NCBI RefSeq assembly: GCF_009695745.1
Contig: NZ_VUNH01000012.1
Coordinates: 1 to 64,000 of the forward strand
Source: Pyramidobacter porci
GTDB lineage: Bacteria > Synergistota > Synergistia > Synergistales > Dethiosulfovibrionaceae
DNA length: 64,000 nt
Direction: 5' to 3'
The translations under genes and the position numbers were made by a program. How positions within the stretch are numbered: the first letter of the stretch is position 1; each line of letters begins with the position of its first letter. The notes beneath the pieces are model-generated. The model ran no database searches. It was not told the DNA's origin and saw only the letters and a program-made list of their open reading frames with translations. Shown here in pieces: positions 16,659-27,295 of this stretch.

Positions 16659-17627
16659 TCATTTTCGCGCGCGGCGAATCACGGCGCCGATGGTCTGTGA
16701 GTACTCTTCGAAAACGGCCTGAGCGACTTGGATAAAGCCTTGCAGATAGCGGGGATGGGAGCTCTCCATGCGGTAGGTCAGCTCGGTGTTTTTCTGCGGC
16801 AGTTCAGCGCGAACGGGCACGGCGTAAAGTTCGTCGGCGATGTCGGGACGCCTCAAGACGTCGTAGAGGATCATCTCGTAGACGAGGCCGATGCCGTGTT
16901 CCTGACGGCACAGTTTCAGCACCAGATCGTGCCGGCTCGTCTCGAAAATGATGTTGGGATGGATGTCCTGCTTCTCGAAAAAGCGTTCCAGCGTGTAGCG
17001 CAGTCCGTTGCTGTGCGTGAACGTGATCAGCGGCATGCTGTCGATCTTCGTCAGATCGAAGCCGTGCGGATCGAGCAGCGCTTCGCGCCAGGCCGGCGGG
17101 GCTTTCGCCAGGAAGCGGCGGCTGAAAGCGCAGTAGATGCGGTCCCGCATGAAGGTCAGCACCTGCATGTTGTTGTGCCGCGGCACGTTGACGCCGATAT
17201 AGAGATCGATCTTTCCATCCCGAAGCAGCTCGTCCAGTTCCGCGGTTGAGGCTTCCACGGTGGTGACGACGATGTTGGGGAATTGCCTGTGGTACACGTC
17301 CCAGATGCGCGGCATGAACACGGCGCCGCGCGTGCCCGTCACGCCGACACGCAGCGACCCCGTGCTGGTGCGCGAGGTGTCCGCCAGGGCAGCGACAAGC
17401 TGCTGCTCAGTGTGCAGGACTTTGCGCACATACTCGACCATGCTGCGCCCCGCCGGTGTCAGGATCAGGCGCGGCTTGCGCTCGAAGAACGCCACGCCGT
17501 ACTGGCGTTCCAATTTCTGAATGCTGGAGCTGAGCGACTGCTGCGTGATGTAGAGCCGCTCGGCCGCTTTGCGGAAATTCATCTCCTCGGCGGCGGCCAG
17601 AAAATATTTCAGACTTTGCAAAGGCAT
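16659..17627 (-). CDS. LysR-family transcriptional regulator
   Basis: 322 aa from the ATG at 17627 (GGAGG 8 nt upstream; an upstream in-frame ATG lacks a site). The N-terminal helix-turn-helix (LKYFLAAAEEMNFRKAAERLYITQQSLS) is followed by the LysR linker helix and a periplasmic-binding-protein-like effector domain starting near 90. It is divergent from the RraA-like/dehydrogenase/Tct operon, which it very probably controls in response to a carboxylate or hydroxy acid. Palindromic TTATC-n2-GATAA sequence lies in the shared intergenic region. Confidence 0.9.
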   Translation of the reverse strand: MPLQSLKYFLAAAEEMNFRKAAERLYITQQSLSSSIQKLERQYGVAFFERKPRLILTPAGRSMVEYVRKVLHTEQQLVAALADTSRTSTGSLRVGVTGTRGAVFMPRIWDVYHRQFPNIVVTTVEASTAELDELLRDGKIDLYIGVNVPRHNNMQVLTFMRDRIYCAFSRRFLAKAPPAWREALLDPHGFDLTKIDSMPLITFTHSNGLRYTLERFFEKQDIHPNIIFETSRHDLVLKLCRQEHGIGLVYEMILYDVLRRPDIADELYAVPVRAELPQKNTELTYRMESSHPRYLQGFIQVAQAVFEEYSQTIGAVIRRARK

Positions 17628-17706
17628 CCCCGTTCCTCCGTTTCCGACAGTCAAAAGCTGTGAGTCCCTTCTACTTTTTTCTGTTTGATAAAAAAATCAT
17701 AACCGT

Positions 17707-17718
17707 TTATCTTGATAA
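17707..17718. promoter_or_regulatory. candidate LysR-box between the divergent LysR gene and the RraA-like operon
   Basis: A perfect 12-bp palindrome TTATCTTGATAA lies 80 nt before the LysR start and 68 nt before the RraA-like start; a TGAT-n6-ATCA motif lies just upstream. LysR regulators bind such T-n11-A dyads between divergent genes. Assignment rests on position. Confidence 0.4.
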
Positions 17719-17785
17719 GCAGGATAAAAATCATTCTCTCCAACAGTCCGGCCAAATTTCTGGAAATTTCAAAGGAGCGGTTTTC

Positions 17786-18511
17786 ATGAGCACAATCGGC
17801 AATCGGATCTTCAGCGAAGTCAGACGCCCGGGGCGCGATCTCGTCGAAGCCTTCAAGGGCATTCCTTCCAGCAATATCAACGACGAGATGAACCGCCTCT
17901 TCTGCATGCACGACTTCGTGCGCCTCGTCAATCCCGACCATGCCGTGCAGTTGCTCGGCACGGCCGTCACGGTCAAGGTCCCCTCGGGCGACAATCTGTT
18001 CTTTCATCAGGCGCTCGACATGGCGCTCCCCGGCGACGTTATCGTCGTGGACGGCGGTCACTGCAACAATCGTTCGCTGGCCGGCGAGATCATGCTCAAG
18101 TTCGCCCAGTACAAGGGGCTTGCCGGCGTCGTCGTCGACGGCTGCCTGCGCGATCTCGACGCGCTGCGCGGGCTGTCCATGCCGGTCTACTGCGCCGGCA
18201 TCACGCCGCAGGGGCCTTTCAAGAACGGCCCGGGCGAGATCAACGCGCCGATCGCCTGCGGCGGGCAGGTCGTGTTCCCCGGCGACATCCTGGTCGGCGA
18301 CATGGACGGCATCGTCGTGATCCACAAAGAGGACGCTCCGGAAATGGCGGCTGCCGCGCAGAAGAAAAAAGCTTCGGAGGACAAGACGTTCGCGCTGATG
18401 GACGGCGACTGGAAAGCGTACGCCGAGAAGCACGCTGTCACCACCAAAAAGCGCATGGAAGGCCGCACTCCCGAATTTCTCGGCAGTTTTGCTGACAAAT
18501 ACGGCCTGTAA
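17786..18511 (+). CDS. RraA-like / HMG-type aldolase
   Basis: 241 aa, starting behind AAAGGAG. It has the family core LPGDVIVVDGG near 83 and the GCLRDLDAL motif near 121 that forms the divalent-metal and substrate site of class II HMG/CHA aldolases and RraA. In operons with 2-hydroxyacid dehydrogenases and Tct transporters these proteins usually act as aldolases or decarboxylases on branched oxo-acids, so I favour an aldolase over an RNase E inhibitor. First gene of the operon 17786-22632. Confidence 0.8.
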   Translation: MSTIGNRIFSEVRRPGRDLVEAFKGIPSSNINDEMNRLFCMHDFVRLVNPDHAVQLLGTAVTVKVPSGDNLFFHQALDMALPGDVIVVDGGHCNNRSLAGEIMLKFAQYKGLAGVVVDGCLRDLDALRGLSMPVYCAGITPQGPFKNGPGEINAPIACGGQVVFPGDILVGDMDGIVVIHKEDAPEMAAAAQKKKASEDKTFALMDGDWKAYAEKHAVTTKKRMEGRTPEFLGSFADKYGL

Positions 18512-18541
18512 AGCGTCCGCTCCCGAAAGAAGCACGGTGTT

Positions 18542-19537
18542 ATGAATAAAGTCGTCATCGCCGGCAGAGTGCCGGACGCGGGCAGAAAAATCCTGTACGA
18601 ACGCTGCGCCGGCCGCTACGAGGTGGCAGAGGTCCTGAGCAGCGAGGATCTGGCGAAGCATCTGGACGCTACCTATTATATCCTGCGCGGCTTCCCGATG
18701 GGAGCGGCGGAAATCGAAAAGCTCGGCGGCGGCGCCCGTCTGATCCACCGCTGGGGAGTCGGTTTCGACGCGGTCGATATCGAAGCGGCGGGAAAAAAGG
18801 GCATCACCGTCTCGATCTGCGCCGGCGTCAACTCGCAACCCGTCGCCGAACTGACCGTCATGCTGATGCTCGCCTCGCTGCGCCATTTGCCCGAGCTGAT
18901 GGACCGCGCCAAAGCGGGATGCAGGGACAAGGAAGACATCATCGCGCGCTCGTGGCTGATCTGCGGCAAACGCGTCGGTCTCGTCGGCCTTGGCAGCATC
19001 GGCCGGCGCGTGGCCGCAGCCGTCGGCGGCATGGGCGCGGAAGTGACCTATTACGATCCTTTCCGCGCCGCGCCGGAGACCGAAAAAGAGCTGGGCGTCG
19101 AATTTCTGCCGCTCGACGAACTTCTGAAAAGCAGCGACATCGTCAGCCTGCACATGCCTCTGCTCGATTCGACCCGGCACCTGATCGACGCCGCCGCCCT
19201 CGCCAAAATGAAACCATCGGCCTTGCTGGTCAATACCGCCCGCGGCGGCATCGTCGATACCGAAGCACTGCTGAAGGCGCTGGCGGAAAAACGCCTCTTC
19301 GGCGCCGCGCTCGACACGATCGAGAACGAACCGCTCCCCGCCGGTCATCCCGCCTTCAGCCTCGACAACCTGATCATCACTCCCCACGCCGGCGGCAACA
19401 CGGAAGACAACAACCGCAACATGGCAGCCTACATCATGGACAACATCGACGCCGTGGAGAGCGGGCGCGGACCGAACCCGCGCAGCGTCGTCAACCGGCA
19501 GTTCCTTGGCAGTCAGCGGATTTCTGATCCGCTCTGA
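18542..19537 (+). CDS. D-isomer-specific 2-hydroxyacid dehydrogenase
   Basis: 331 aa. NAD-binding GLVGLGSIGRRV near 148-159, catalytic Arg in NTARGGIVD near 235, Glu in DTIENEP near 264 and His in ITPHAGG near 283. This is the SerA/GyaR type but lacks the C-terminal ACT domain of many phosphoglycerate dehydrogenases. It lies 30 nt after the RraA-like gene, so it probably reduces or oxidises the oxo-/hydroxy-acid pair of the same pathway rather than making serine. Confidence 0.85.
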   Translation: MNKVVIAGRVPDAGRKILYERCAGRYEVAEVLSSEDLAKHLDATYYILRGFPMGAAEIEKLGGGARLIHRWGVGFDAVDIEAAGKKGITVSICAGVNSQPVAELTVMLMLASLRHLPELMDRAKAGCRDKEDIIARSWLICGKRVGLVGLGSIGRRVAAAVGGMGAEVTYYDPFRAAPETEKELGVEFLPLDELLKSSDIVSLHMPLLDSTRHLIDAAALAKMKPSALLVNTARGGIVDTEALLKALAEKRLFGAALDTIENEPLPAGHPAFSLDNLIITPHAGGNTEDNNRNMAAYIMDNIDAVESGRGPNPRSVVNRQFLGSQRISDPL

Positions 19538-19584
19538 AATGTTCACACCGCACCGGATCCTCAAAATTTTTCAGGAGGCGAATC

Positions 19585-20550
19585 ATGATGAGAAAAAGCT
19601 CGCGCATCGCAGGTATTGTGACGGCGCTGACTATTCTGTTCTGCGGCGCCGCTATGGCAGAAATTAACTGGCCCACAAAGCCGATCACGCTGGTATGCGG
19701 GTACAGCGCCGGCGGCAGTTCCGATCTCGGCTGCCGCTATCTGGCGGCGGCGCTTGAAAAGCAGCTCGGCGTGCCCGTCGTCGTCGAAAACCGTCCCGGC
19801 AGCGGCAGCTGGGTGGCGTGGAACCGTTTTCTCCACAACACGCCCGCCGACGGCAACACGTTCGCCCTCGTCAACCTGAGCGCCGTGTTCGGCCACTACG
19901 ACGACAAGACGCCCCGCAAGGAGACCATTGACGACTTTGAGCTTCTTGCCAACCAGGCCATTGACTATCAGGTCATCGCCATCCGCCCCGACGAAAAGCG
20001 TTTCACGGATTATAAAAGCTTGCTCGAATACGCCAAGAACAACGAGCTTCTGACGGCCGCCTCCAGCACCGGCATTACCAGCGGCGAAGCGAGCGTGGCC
20101 CGCATGCTCGGAAAATTCCACGGCGCCAAAGTCAGCGTCGTGCCCGTCGGCGGCGCCGGCGACGCGAACACCATGTTCATCTCCGGCAACATCGACTTCC
20201 TGATCGGCAATGTCGGCGACGTCACGCTCAATCCCGAAAACTACAGGGTCATCGTCCTCTTTGCCAACGAGCGCGACGAACAGCTGCCCGACGTGCCCAC
20301 CGAGAAGGAACTGGGGCTGGGCGATTACGTATCCTTCTCCGCGCGCGGCTACGCTTACATGAAGGGAGTCGATCCCGAGATCGTCGCGAAGATGACTCAG
20401 GCTGTCAGCGCCGCCATTCAAGACCCCGAGTGTCTTGAGAACATGCGCAAGATGGGCGTCAACGTCGAGCTCTATGCCGGCGGCGCTTACAAGAAGCTGC
20501 TGAACGATCAGCTCGAATGGAGATGCAGGATTTGGGACGTGAAGCGTTAA
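19585..20550 (+). CDS. tctC: TctC/Bug-family periplasmic carboxylate-binding protein
   Basis: 321 aa with a signal peptide (MMRKSSRIAGIVTALTILFC, cleavage after AMA). The start of the mature part, INWPTKPITLVCGYSAGGSSD, is the Bug-family hallmark for carboxylate binding. It delivers the ligand to the TctA/TctB membrane complex encoded downstream. A hairpin follows (20573), which would let the binding protein be made in excess. Confidence 0.9.
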   Translation: MMRKSSRIAGIVTALTILFCGAAMAEINWPTKPITLVCGYSAGGSSDLGCRYLAAALEKQLGVPVVVENRPGSGSWVAWNRFLHNTPADGNTFALVNLSAVFGHYDDKTPRKETIDDFELLANQAIDYQVIAIRPDEKRFTDYKSLLEYAKNNELLTAASSTGITSGEASVARMLGKFHGAKVSVVPVGGAGDANTMFISGNIDFLIGNVGDVTLNPENYRVIVLFANERDEQLPDVPTEKELGLGDYVSFSARGYAYMKGVDPEIVAKMTQAVSAAIQDPECLENMRKMGVNVELYAGGAYKKLLNDQLEWRCRIWDVKR

Positions 20551-20572
20551 TCCCGGTCTGATGAAATTTTTC

Positions 20573-20602
20573 GCGCCGCTGCCTTTTGCTGGTCAGCGGC
20601 GC
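20573..20602 (+). terminator. attenuating hairpin between tctC and tctB
   Basis: Perfect 9-bp stem GCGCCGCTG / CAGCGGCGC with a 12-nt loop and only a weak T-rich tail. It may stabilise the upstream mRNA or partially end transcription. Confidence 0.5.
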
Positions 20603-20629
20603 TTTGAGTAAAACAAGGGGAGGTTTCTC

Positions 20630-21109
20630 ATGAAACGACATCAGGACGTGACCATTGGCATCGTCATCCTGCTGTTCTGCGCCTTTTTCACGCGTTGTGC
20701 CCTGCGTATGGACATGGGACCGGCCCTGATGCCGCTCATTCTGCTCGCCTTTATGGCGGTATTGGGGCTCATCATCCTGGCCGACGGCATTCGAAAAACG
20801 CGTCACGCAACGGCGGAAAATCCCGTCAAGCCTTTCGTGACCTGCGCTGCGTTGAAAACGCCGCTGACCATGTTCGCTTTGATCGTTGTCTATGTGCTGC
20901 TGTTTCTCGCCGTCGGCTACTATGCCGCAACGGTGCTCTTCCTGATCGCGGCGATGCGTTTTCTCAAGCAGAAGAGCTGGCCGCTCATCGCGATGACCAC
21001 CGCCGGATTCGTGGCCTTCACCTACTTTTTCCTTGTCCGCCAGCTGAACGTCTCCATCGACGAATTGGGCTGGATCGGCAACTGGCTGCAGATGCGCGGC
21101 GGATTTTAG
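20630..21109 (+). CDS. tctB: TctB-family small membrane subunit
   Basis: 159 aa with four hydrophobic segments, the standard size and layout of TctB. It starts behind GGGGAGG. The family sequence is poorly conserved, so the call rests mainly on size, topology and position between tctC and tctA (11 nt before the latter). Confidence 0.85.
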   Translation: MKRHQDVTIGIVILLFCAFFTRCALRMDMGPALMPLILLAFMAVLGLIILADGIRKTRHATAENPVKPFVTCAALKTPLTMFALIVVYVLLFLAVGYYAATVLFLIAAMRFLKQKSWPLIAMTTAGFVAFTYFFLVRQLNVSIDELGWIGNWLQMRGGF

Positions 21110-21120
21110 GAGGCGATCTC

Positions 21121-22632
21121 ATGGAACTGGTCAAACAGGTTCTCGGTATGACGTTTGAGTGGGGGGCGTTGACGGGGCTGATCGTCGGCACCGTAGGCGG
21201 CATCATCATCGGCGCGCTGCCCGGCTTCAGCGCTTCCATGGGCGTGGCCCTGCTGATTCCCATCACCTACGGAATGTCGCCCGTCGCCGGGCTGATCATG
21301 CTGACGGCGGTCTACACGTCGGCCATTTACGGCGGCTCGATCACCGCCACTCTGTGCCACACGCCCGGCACGCCGGCTTCCGCCGCGACGGCGATCGACG
21401 GATACAAGCTGACCCAGCAGGGGCGCGGCATGGAAGCCGTCGGCGTCTGCACGGTCGCTTCCATGATCGGCGGCGTCGTCGGCGCGCTGGCGCTGTTGTT
21501 CCTTTCGCCGCCGTTGGGAAAATTCTCTCTGCAATTTTCGGCGCTTGAATACTGCATGCTGGCCATCTTCGGCGTCACGATCATCGCCTCCCTGGCTGGA
21601 GAGTCGCTGTACAAAGGGCTGTTTTCGGGCATTCTCGGTCTGTTCCTCGGCACCGTCGGCTTGGACGCCATCACCGGCACGCCGCGTTTCACCTTCGGCT
21701 CCATCCAGCTTGAGGACGGCATCCAGTTCGTCCCCGCGCTGATCGGCATGTTCTCGATCTCGCAGGTCATGATCATCGCCGACGACGTCTTCAAGGGCAA
21801 GCATACCATCGTCGACGAAAAGAGCATGACGGGGCGTATCCTGCCGCCCTGGAACGAATTCAAAGAGCTGGTCCCGACCATTGCGCGTTCGTCCATCATC
21901 GGCACGATCATCGGCATCATTCCGGCGGCCGGCGCCGGCGTTTCTTCGTGGGTTTGCTACAGCCTCGGCAAAAAGTTCTCCAAACATCCCGAGAAATTCG
22001 GCAGCGGCTCTTTTGAAGGCGTGGCCTCGTCCGAAGCCGGAAATAACGCCGCCACCGGCGGCGCGCTCGTTCCTCTGATCACGCTGGCTCTGCCCGGCAG
22101 CGCGGTGGCGGCCATCCTTCTCGGCGGCATGCTCATGCACGGGCTCGTCCCGGGAGCTTCCATGTTCACCGAAAAGGCCCCCGTCACCTACACGATCATA
22201 TTCGGCTATCTGCTCTCGAATATTCTCATGGGACTCATCGGCCTGGCCATTGCCAAATACGTGGCCCGGGTCAGCACTGTTCCGATGGGCGTGCTCGGCC
22301 CGCTTGTCGTCGCGCTCTCCGCCATCGGCACCTACGCGATCCGCAACAACATGTTCGACGTGTTCGTGATGCTTGCGTTCGGTCTGCTGGGGTATCTGCT
22401 GCGGCGGACGGGCTTCGCCACCGCGCCCCTCGTGCTGGGCATGGTGCTGGGCGAAATCGTCGAGAGCAATTGGCGCCGCGCGCTGATCATGTCCCGCGGC
22501 AACATGTTCAAATATTTCCTCAGCCGCCCCATCAGCCTTGCGCTGCTGGTCCTTATCGCGCTTTCCATGTTCACGCCGGTTCTGATGAACTATGTGAATA
22601 AAAAGTCGAGGGTTCAGGAAAAATCCGCCTGA
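21121..22632 (+). CDS. tctA: TctA-family large permease
   Basis: 503 aa from the ATG at 21121 (TTAGGAGG upstream). It has ~12 membrane segments with the family motifs GTVGGIIIGALPGFSASMGVAL near 20, YTSAIYGGSITATL near 63 and ALPGSAVAAILLGGMLMHGL near 322. It is the ion-coupled transport subunit of the tripartite tricarboxylate-type system. The substrate is probably the carboxylate metabolised by the upstream dehydrogenase and aldolase. The operon ends at the terminator at 22652. Confidence 0.93.
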   Translation: MELVKQVLGMTFEWGALTGLIVGTVGGIIIGALPGFSASMGVALLIPITYGMSPVAGLIMLTAVYTSAIYGGSITATLCHTPGTPASAATAIDGYKLTQQGRGMEAVGVCTVASMIGGVVGALALLFLSPPLGKFSLQFSALEYCMLAIFGVTIIASLAGESLYKGLFSGILGLFLGTVGLDAITGTPRFTFGSIQLEDGIQFVPALIGMFSISQVMIIADDVFKGKHTIVDEKSMTGRILPPWNEFKELVPTIARSSIIGTIIGIIPAAGAGVSSWVCYSLGKKFSKHPEKFGSGSFEGVASSEAGNNAATGGALVPLITLALPGSAVAAILLGGMLMHGLVPGASMFTEKAPVTYTIIFGYLLSNILMGLIGLAIAKYVARVSTVPMGVLGPLVVALSAIGTYAIRNNMFDVFVMLAFGLLGYLLRRTGFATAPLVLGMVLGEIVESNWRRALIMSRGNMFKYFLSRPISLALLVLIALSMFTPVLMNYVNKKSRVQEKSA

Positions 22633-22651
22633 CCCCATTGCGCATACAAAA

Positions 22652-22689
22652 ATTTCTGCCCGGGCATTGCAGCCGGGCAGAAATCTTTT
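22652..22689 (+). terminator. terminator after tctA
   Basis: A perfect 12-bp stem ATTTCTGCCCGG / CCGGGCAGAAAT with a 9-nt loop is followed by CTTTTT. It ends the Tct operon. Confidence 0.8.
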
Positions 22690-22731
22690 TGTATCGAAAC
22701 GTACAAAATAGGTCGTAAAAGTCGTATCGAA

Positions 22732-23565
22732 TCAACCGTTGGCCGTCCCCGCCAGGCCGATGATCGCGCCGGTCCAGCGGCGCATTTCCGCCATGCCGCG
22801 GCCGCGGACGCGCACGGTGCGGCCGCCGAGGCGTTCGAGCGCGGGAATTTGGATGGCCGCGTCGCACTGCGTCGTCGTATGGAACGTGACGCGCAGGTCG
22901 TAGCTGCCGTCGCCGATGTCGAAAAGCGGGATTTGGCGCGCTTTCAGGCGCTCGACGGCTTCCTTCGCCTTCGCCTTGATATAGCCGTAGGAATCCGCCG
23001 GCGACAGGCAGTCCGCCGCCAGACGGCCTTTGGCGACTTTCACCCGCGCGTAGACGGGAGCCGCGCCGAGCTGCGCGCGGACTTCGCGCTCCAATGCGTC
23101 GTCACCCTCGACCAGCGCTACCGGCAGGCCGAAGGAGGAGGCGACGGCGGCGTTCAGTCCCAGTTCGCCCATCTCCACGCCGTTGAGCGTAATGGAATAG
23201 ACCGTGCCGCCGGAGATAGTGTGATCGAGCACGGCGACGGGAGTGCCGGCCATGGCGTGGTAGCCGATGAAGAAAACGCCGTCGCTTCCCGAGCAGCCTT
23301 CCATCATGCCCAGGGGCTTGGGCGTGCCGCTGAGCAGGCGCACGCGACTGCCCAGGCCGTTGATGTCGACGTTGATCTTGCGCCCGTGCGCGTCGTTGAC
23401 CAGTACTTCGTCGGCGCCGGCTTCCAGCGCGCCCTCGGCGGCGGCGCGCACGTCGTGCAGTTCCATCTTGCAGCCGAAGGCGTATTCGGGACGTCCGTTC
23501 ATGGTCTGATGAACGTCGGTCACGCCGGTGCAGCCTTCCATATCGGCGCTGATGTAAATTTTCAT
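22732..23565 (-). CDS. M55-family D-aminopeptidase
   Basis: 277 aa. Metal-ligand motifs of the DppA (Bacillus) M55 family are present: SADMEG at 6-11, NDAHG near 58 and GYHAMAG near 100. These zinc enzymes release N-terminal D-residues, mainly D-Ala, from peptides. It lies at the distal end of the dipeptide transporter operon, with a hairpin at 23629-23664 before it, consistent with breakdown of imported D-amino-acid dipeptides such as cell-wall fragments. No signal peptide, so cytoplasmic. Confidence 0.9.
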   Translation of the reverse strand: MKIYISADMEGCTGVTDVHQTMNGRPEYAFGCKMELHDVRAAAEGALEAGADEVLVNDAHGRKINVDINGLGSRVRLLSGTPKPLGMMEGCSGSDGVFFIGYHAMAGTPVAVLDHTISGGTVYSITLNGVEMGELGLNAAVASSFGLPVALVEGDDALEREVRAQLGAAPVYARVKVAKGRLAADCLSPADSYGYIKAKAKEAVERLKARQIPLFDIGDGSYDLRVTFHTTTQCDAAIQIPALERLGGRTVRVRGRGMAEMRRWTGAIIGLAGTANG

Positions 23566-23628
23566 GGGGCAATCAGATTCCTTTCACGAGATTTTTGTTT
23601 GTCACGAAGGGCGCGGCGGCGACAGCAA

Positions 23629-23664
23629 AGGGACTGAGGGCGGAAAAGGCCGGCCTCAGTCCCT
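23629..23664 (-). terminator. hairpin between binding-protein gene and M55 peptidase
   Basis: 11-bp perfect stem (AGGGACTGAGG / CCTCAGTCCCT). On the - strand only a short T-run follows, so it may attenuate rather than end transcription into the peptidase gene. Confidence 0.5.
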
Positions 23665-23707
23665 CTTTCGCGCCTGGATCCGCGCACTTCCGTTTTTTTG
23701 CGAACCG

Positions 23708-25279
23708 TTATTCCACGTAGGTCAGATGGTTCACCATGACGAAGTTGATCGGGTAAATGTCGAGGTTCTTCACTTCCTTGCGCACGGCGTACAGGTTCTT
23801 GATAGAGTAGATGGGGATGCGGGGCTGGTCGGCGATCAGCTGTTCTTCGATCTTTTCGTAGGCGGCCTTGCGCAGGGCGTTGTCGGATTCGCGCATGCCG
23901 TCTTTGATGCCCTGGTCGACGATCTCGTTGCGGTAGAAGCTCTGGTTCTGTCCCATCGGAGGCACCAGCCAGGAAGCGAGCAGCGGACGATACACCCAAT
24001 CGGCGTCGCCGGTGGAGGGGCTCCAGCCCATCATGAAAATCTGCGCCTTATTCTTCTCTTCGGGCAATTCGATGCGGGAGTTCAGCGTCGCCCAGTCCAT
24101 GGTCTGGAGCTTGATTTCCATGCCGACGGCCCGGGCGAAGCCGATATAGGCTTCGGGGATGATGGCGCTCTTGCTGGAGGTCCACAGTTCGACGCTCAGG
24201 CGCTTGCCTTCGGCGTTGGTGCGGATGCCGTCTTTGCCGATTTTGTCCCAGCCGGCCTCCGCGAGCAGTTTTTTGGACAGCTCGGGGTCGTAGGCGATCA
24301 TGTTGTTCTGACCGGCGGCGCAGTTGATCATTGGGGAGATGATGCTGTAAGCTGGAACGGCGTTGCCGTGCAGGATCTTGTCGCAGATGCCCTGGCGGTC
24401 GACGCTGTGGCTCAAAGCCTGACGCACGCGCACGTCGCCGAGGATTGCGTCGCTGGTGTTGACGACAAGCGTGTAAACGGTGATGTTGGGGAAGATGCGC
24501 ATCTCAACATCGTCTCGGGTTTTGAGCCGTTCCACGTCGTTGGTGTCGATGGACTGACCGACGTGGGCTTCGCCGGTTTCGACGAGCATGGCGCGCGTCG
24601 AGGGCTCGGGCGCGAACTTGTAGATCAGGCCCTTCAGTTTGGGCTTGCCCTGCCAGTAATCTTCGAACGCGGACATTTTCACGTAGTCGCCGGGTTCCCA
24701 TTCCTCGAACTTGAACGGGCCGGTGCCGGAGGGCTGGCGCTTGATTTTGGCGTTTTTCTTGGGATCCTTGACGTAGCTGGGGTCGAGGATCAGGCCGGCG
24801 GTGTGGGCCAGATTGTTGAGGAAGGGGCCGAAGGGCTGCTTGAGGTCGAACGCCACGGTGTATTCGTCGACGACGCGCACTTCCTTGATGATGGGCTGAT
24901 AGAGCGATGTCCTCTTGTAGCGTCCGTTCAGGATGCGGTCGAAGTTAACCTTGACGGCCTCGGCGTTGAAGGGCGCGCCGCTGTGGAACGTGACGCCTTC
25001 GCGGAGTTTGAACGTCCAGGTCAGTCTGTCTTCGGAGATTTCCCAGCTTTTGGCCAGCTTGGGAACGACGTCCAACGACATGTTGAAGTCGACGAGTCCC
25101 TCGTAGATCTTGCGGTTCAGGTCTTCGGACGGCGTGTCGGTGATGTCCTGGGGATCGAGCGAAATGACTTCTGCGTACTTTACGACGGTCAGAACGTCCT
25201 TGTCTAGAGCCAGAATCGGTTCGGCGGCGAGCAGAGCCGCCCCCACGAGCGCGAGCAGCGCGGTATGGTAAAACTTCAT
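23708..25279 (-). CDS. dipeptide/oligopeptide ABC transporter substrate-binding protein
   Basis: 523 aa from the ATG at 25279, preceded by AAGGAGG. A signal peptide (FYHTALLALVGAALLAAEPILA) leads into the SBP_bac_5 fold: VVKYAEVISLDPQDITDTPS, then KIYEGLVDF, WTFKLREGVTFHSGAPF and the late DWATLNSRI region. It binds di- or oligopeptides in the periplasm for the DppBCDF complex encoded just upstream. A GC-rich hairpin (25327-25346) between dppF and this gene could raise its mRNA stability. Confidence 0.9.
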   Translation of the reverse strand: MKFYHTALLALVGAALLAAEPILALDKDVLTVVKYAEVISLDPQDITDTPSEDLNRKIYEGLVDFNMSLDVVPKLAKSWEISEDRLTWTFKLREGVTFHSGAPFNAEAVKVNFDRILNGRYKRTSLYQPIIKEVRVVDEYTVAFDLKQPFGPFLNNLAHTAGLILDPSYVKDPKKNAKIKRQPSGTGPFKFEEWEPGDYVKMSAFEDYWQGKPKLKGLIYKFAPEPSTRAMLVETGEAHVGQSIDTNDVERLKTRDDVEMRIFPNITVYTLVVNTSDAILGDVRVRQALSHSVDRQGICDKILHGNAVPAYSIISPMINCAAGQNNMIAYDPELSKKLLAEAGWDKIGKDGIRTNAEGKRLSVELWTSSKSAIIPEAYIGFARAVGMEIKLQTMDWATLNSRIELPEEKNKAQIFMMGWSPSTGDADWVYRPLLASWLVPPMGQNQSFYRNEIVDQGIKDGMRESDNALRKAAYEKIEEQLIADQPRIPIYSIKNLYAVRKEVKNLDIYPINFVMVNHLTYVE

Positions 25280-25356
25280 ACGGCATTCCTCCTTGAAAGA
25301 CTCTCGTCCCTTGCGGGAATTTCCTCGCCGGCGCGCCAGCGCCGGCAAACGGATTG

Positions 25357-26311
<955 letters not shown>

Positions 26312-26325
<14 letters not shown>

Positions 26326-27289
26326 AGCAGGCCACCTTATGTCCTTCCTCCGCCTCCACGGCCGCCGGGCGCGCCAGAGCGCAGCGCTCCGTGGCGCGCA
26401 AACAGCGAGCGCGGAACTTGCAGCCTTCCGGCAGGTGCAGCAGATTGGGCAGCGCGCCGGGAATGACTTCCAGATATTCCTGCGCCTGATCGAGGCGGGG
26501 AATGGCTCCCAGCAACCCCTGCGTATAAGGGTGAAGCGGATGTTCGAAGATCTGGCGGACTGAGCCGTATTCGATGATGCTGCCAGCGTACATGACGGCC
26601 ACTTTCTGTGCCATCGTGGCGATCACGCCGAGGTCGTGGGAGATCAGCATGATGCTGCTGCCGAAATCCTTCTGCAAATCCTTGATCAGCGACAGGATCT
26701 GCGCCTGAATGGAAACGTCGAGCGCCGTCGTCGGCTCGTCGGCGATCAGCATACGGGGATTGCACGACAGCGCCATGGCAATCATGACGCGCTGTTTCAT
26801 GCCGCCCGAAAACTGATGCGGATAGCGCTTCATCGACTTTTCGGGATCGGGAATATTGACTTTTTTGAACATCTCCGCGGCGCGTTCGTGAATCTGCGCC
26901 GCGCCCATATCGGGATTGTGAACGCGGATCGCCTCTTCCACCTGACGCCCTACCGTGAAGACGGGATTCAGGGAACTCATTGGATCCTGAAAGATCATGG
27001 CAATATCCTTGCCGCGGATCTGGCGCATCCGTTCCGGCGTCGCCTGCGCGAGGTCTTCGCCCTCGAACAGAATTTTGCCGCCGATGATCTTTCCCGGCGG
27101 CGACGGAATCAAACGCATGATGCAGGCCGAGGTCACCGACTTGCCGCAGCCCGTCTCGCCGACCAGCCCCAGGATCTCGCCGCGGGCGACGCTGAAACTG
27201 ACGTTTTCCAGAGCCTTGACGATTCCTTCTTCCGTGTAGAACCATGCGTTCAGATTTTCGACGCGAAGCAGCGTTTTATCGTCAGTCAT
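26312..27289 (-). CDS. dppD: peptide ABC transporter ATPase, DppD type
   Basis: 325 aa. Walker A GETGCGKS near 44, the IFQDPMSSLNP Q-loop, SGGMKQR signature near 163, Walker B LIADEPTTALDVS and a C-terminal CKFRARCLRATERC cluster. It lies between dppC (6 nt away) and dppF (overlap). Confidence 0.92.
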
Positions 27290-27295
27290 GGCGGA

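Noticed and set aside
17786-18511. RraA as RNase E inhibitor
   Set aside because: The family fold is shared, but the operon with a dehydrogenase and Tct transporter favours a metabolic aldolase/decarboxylase role.
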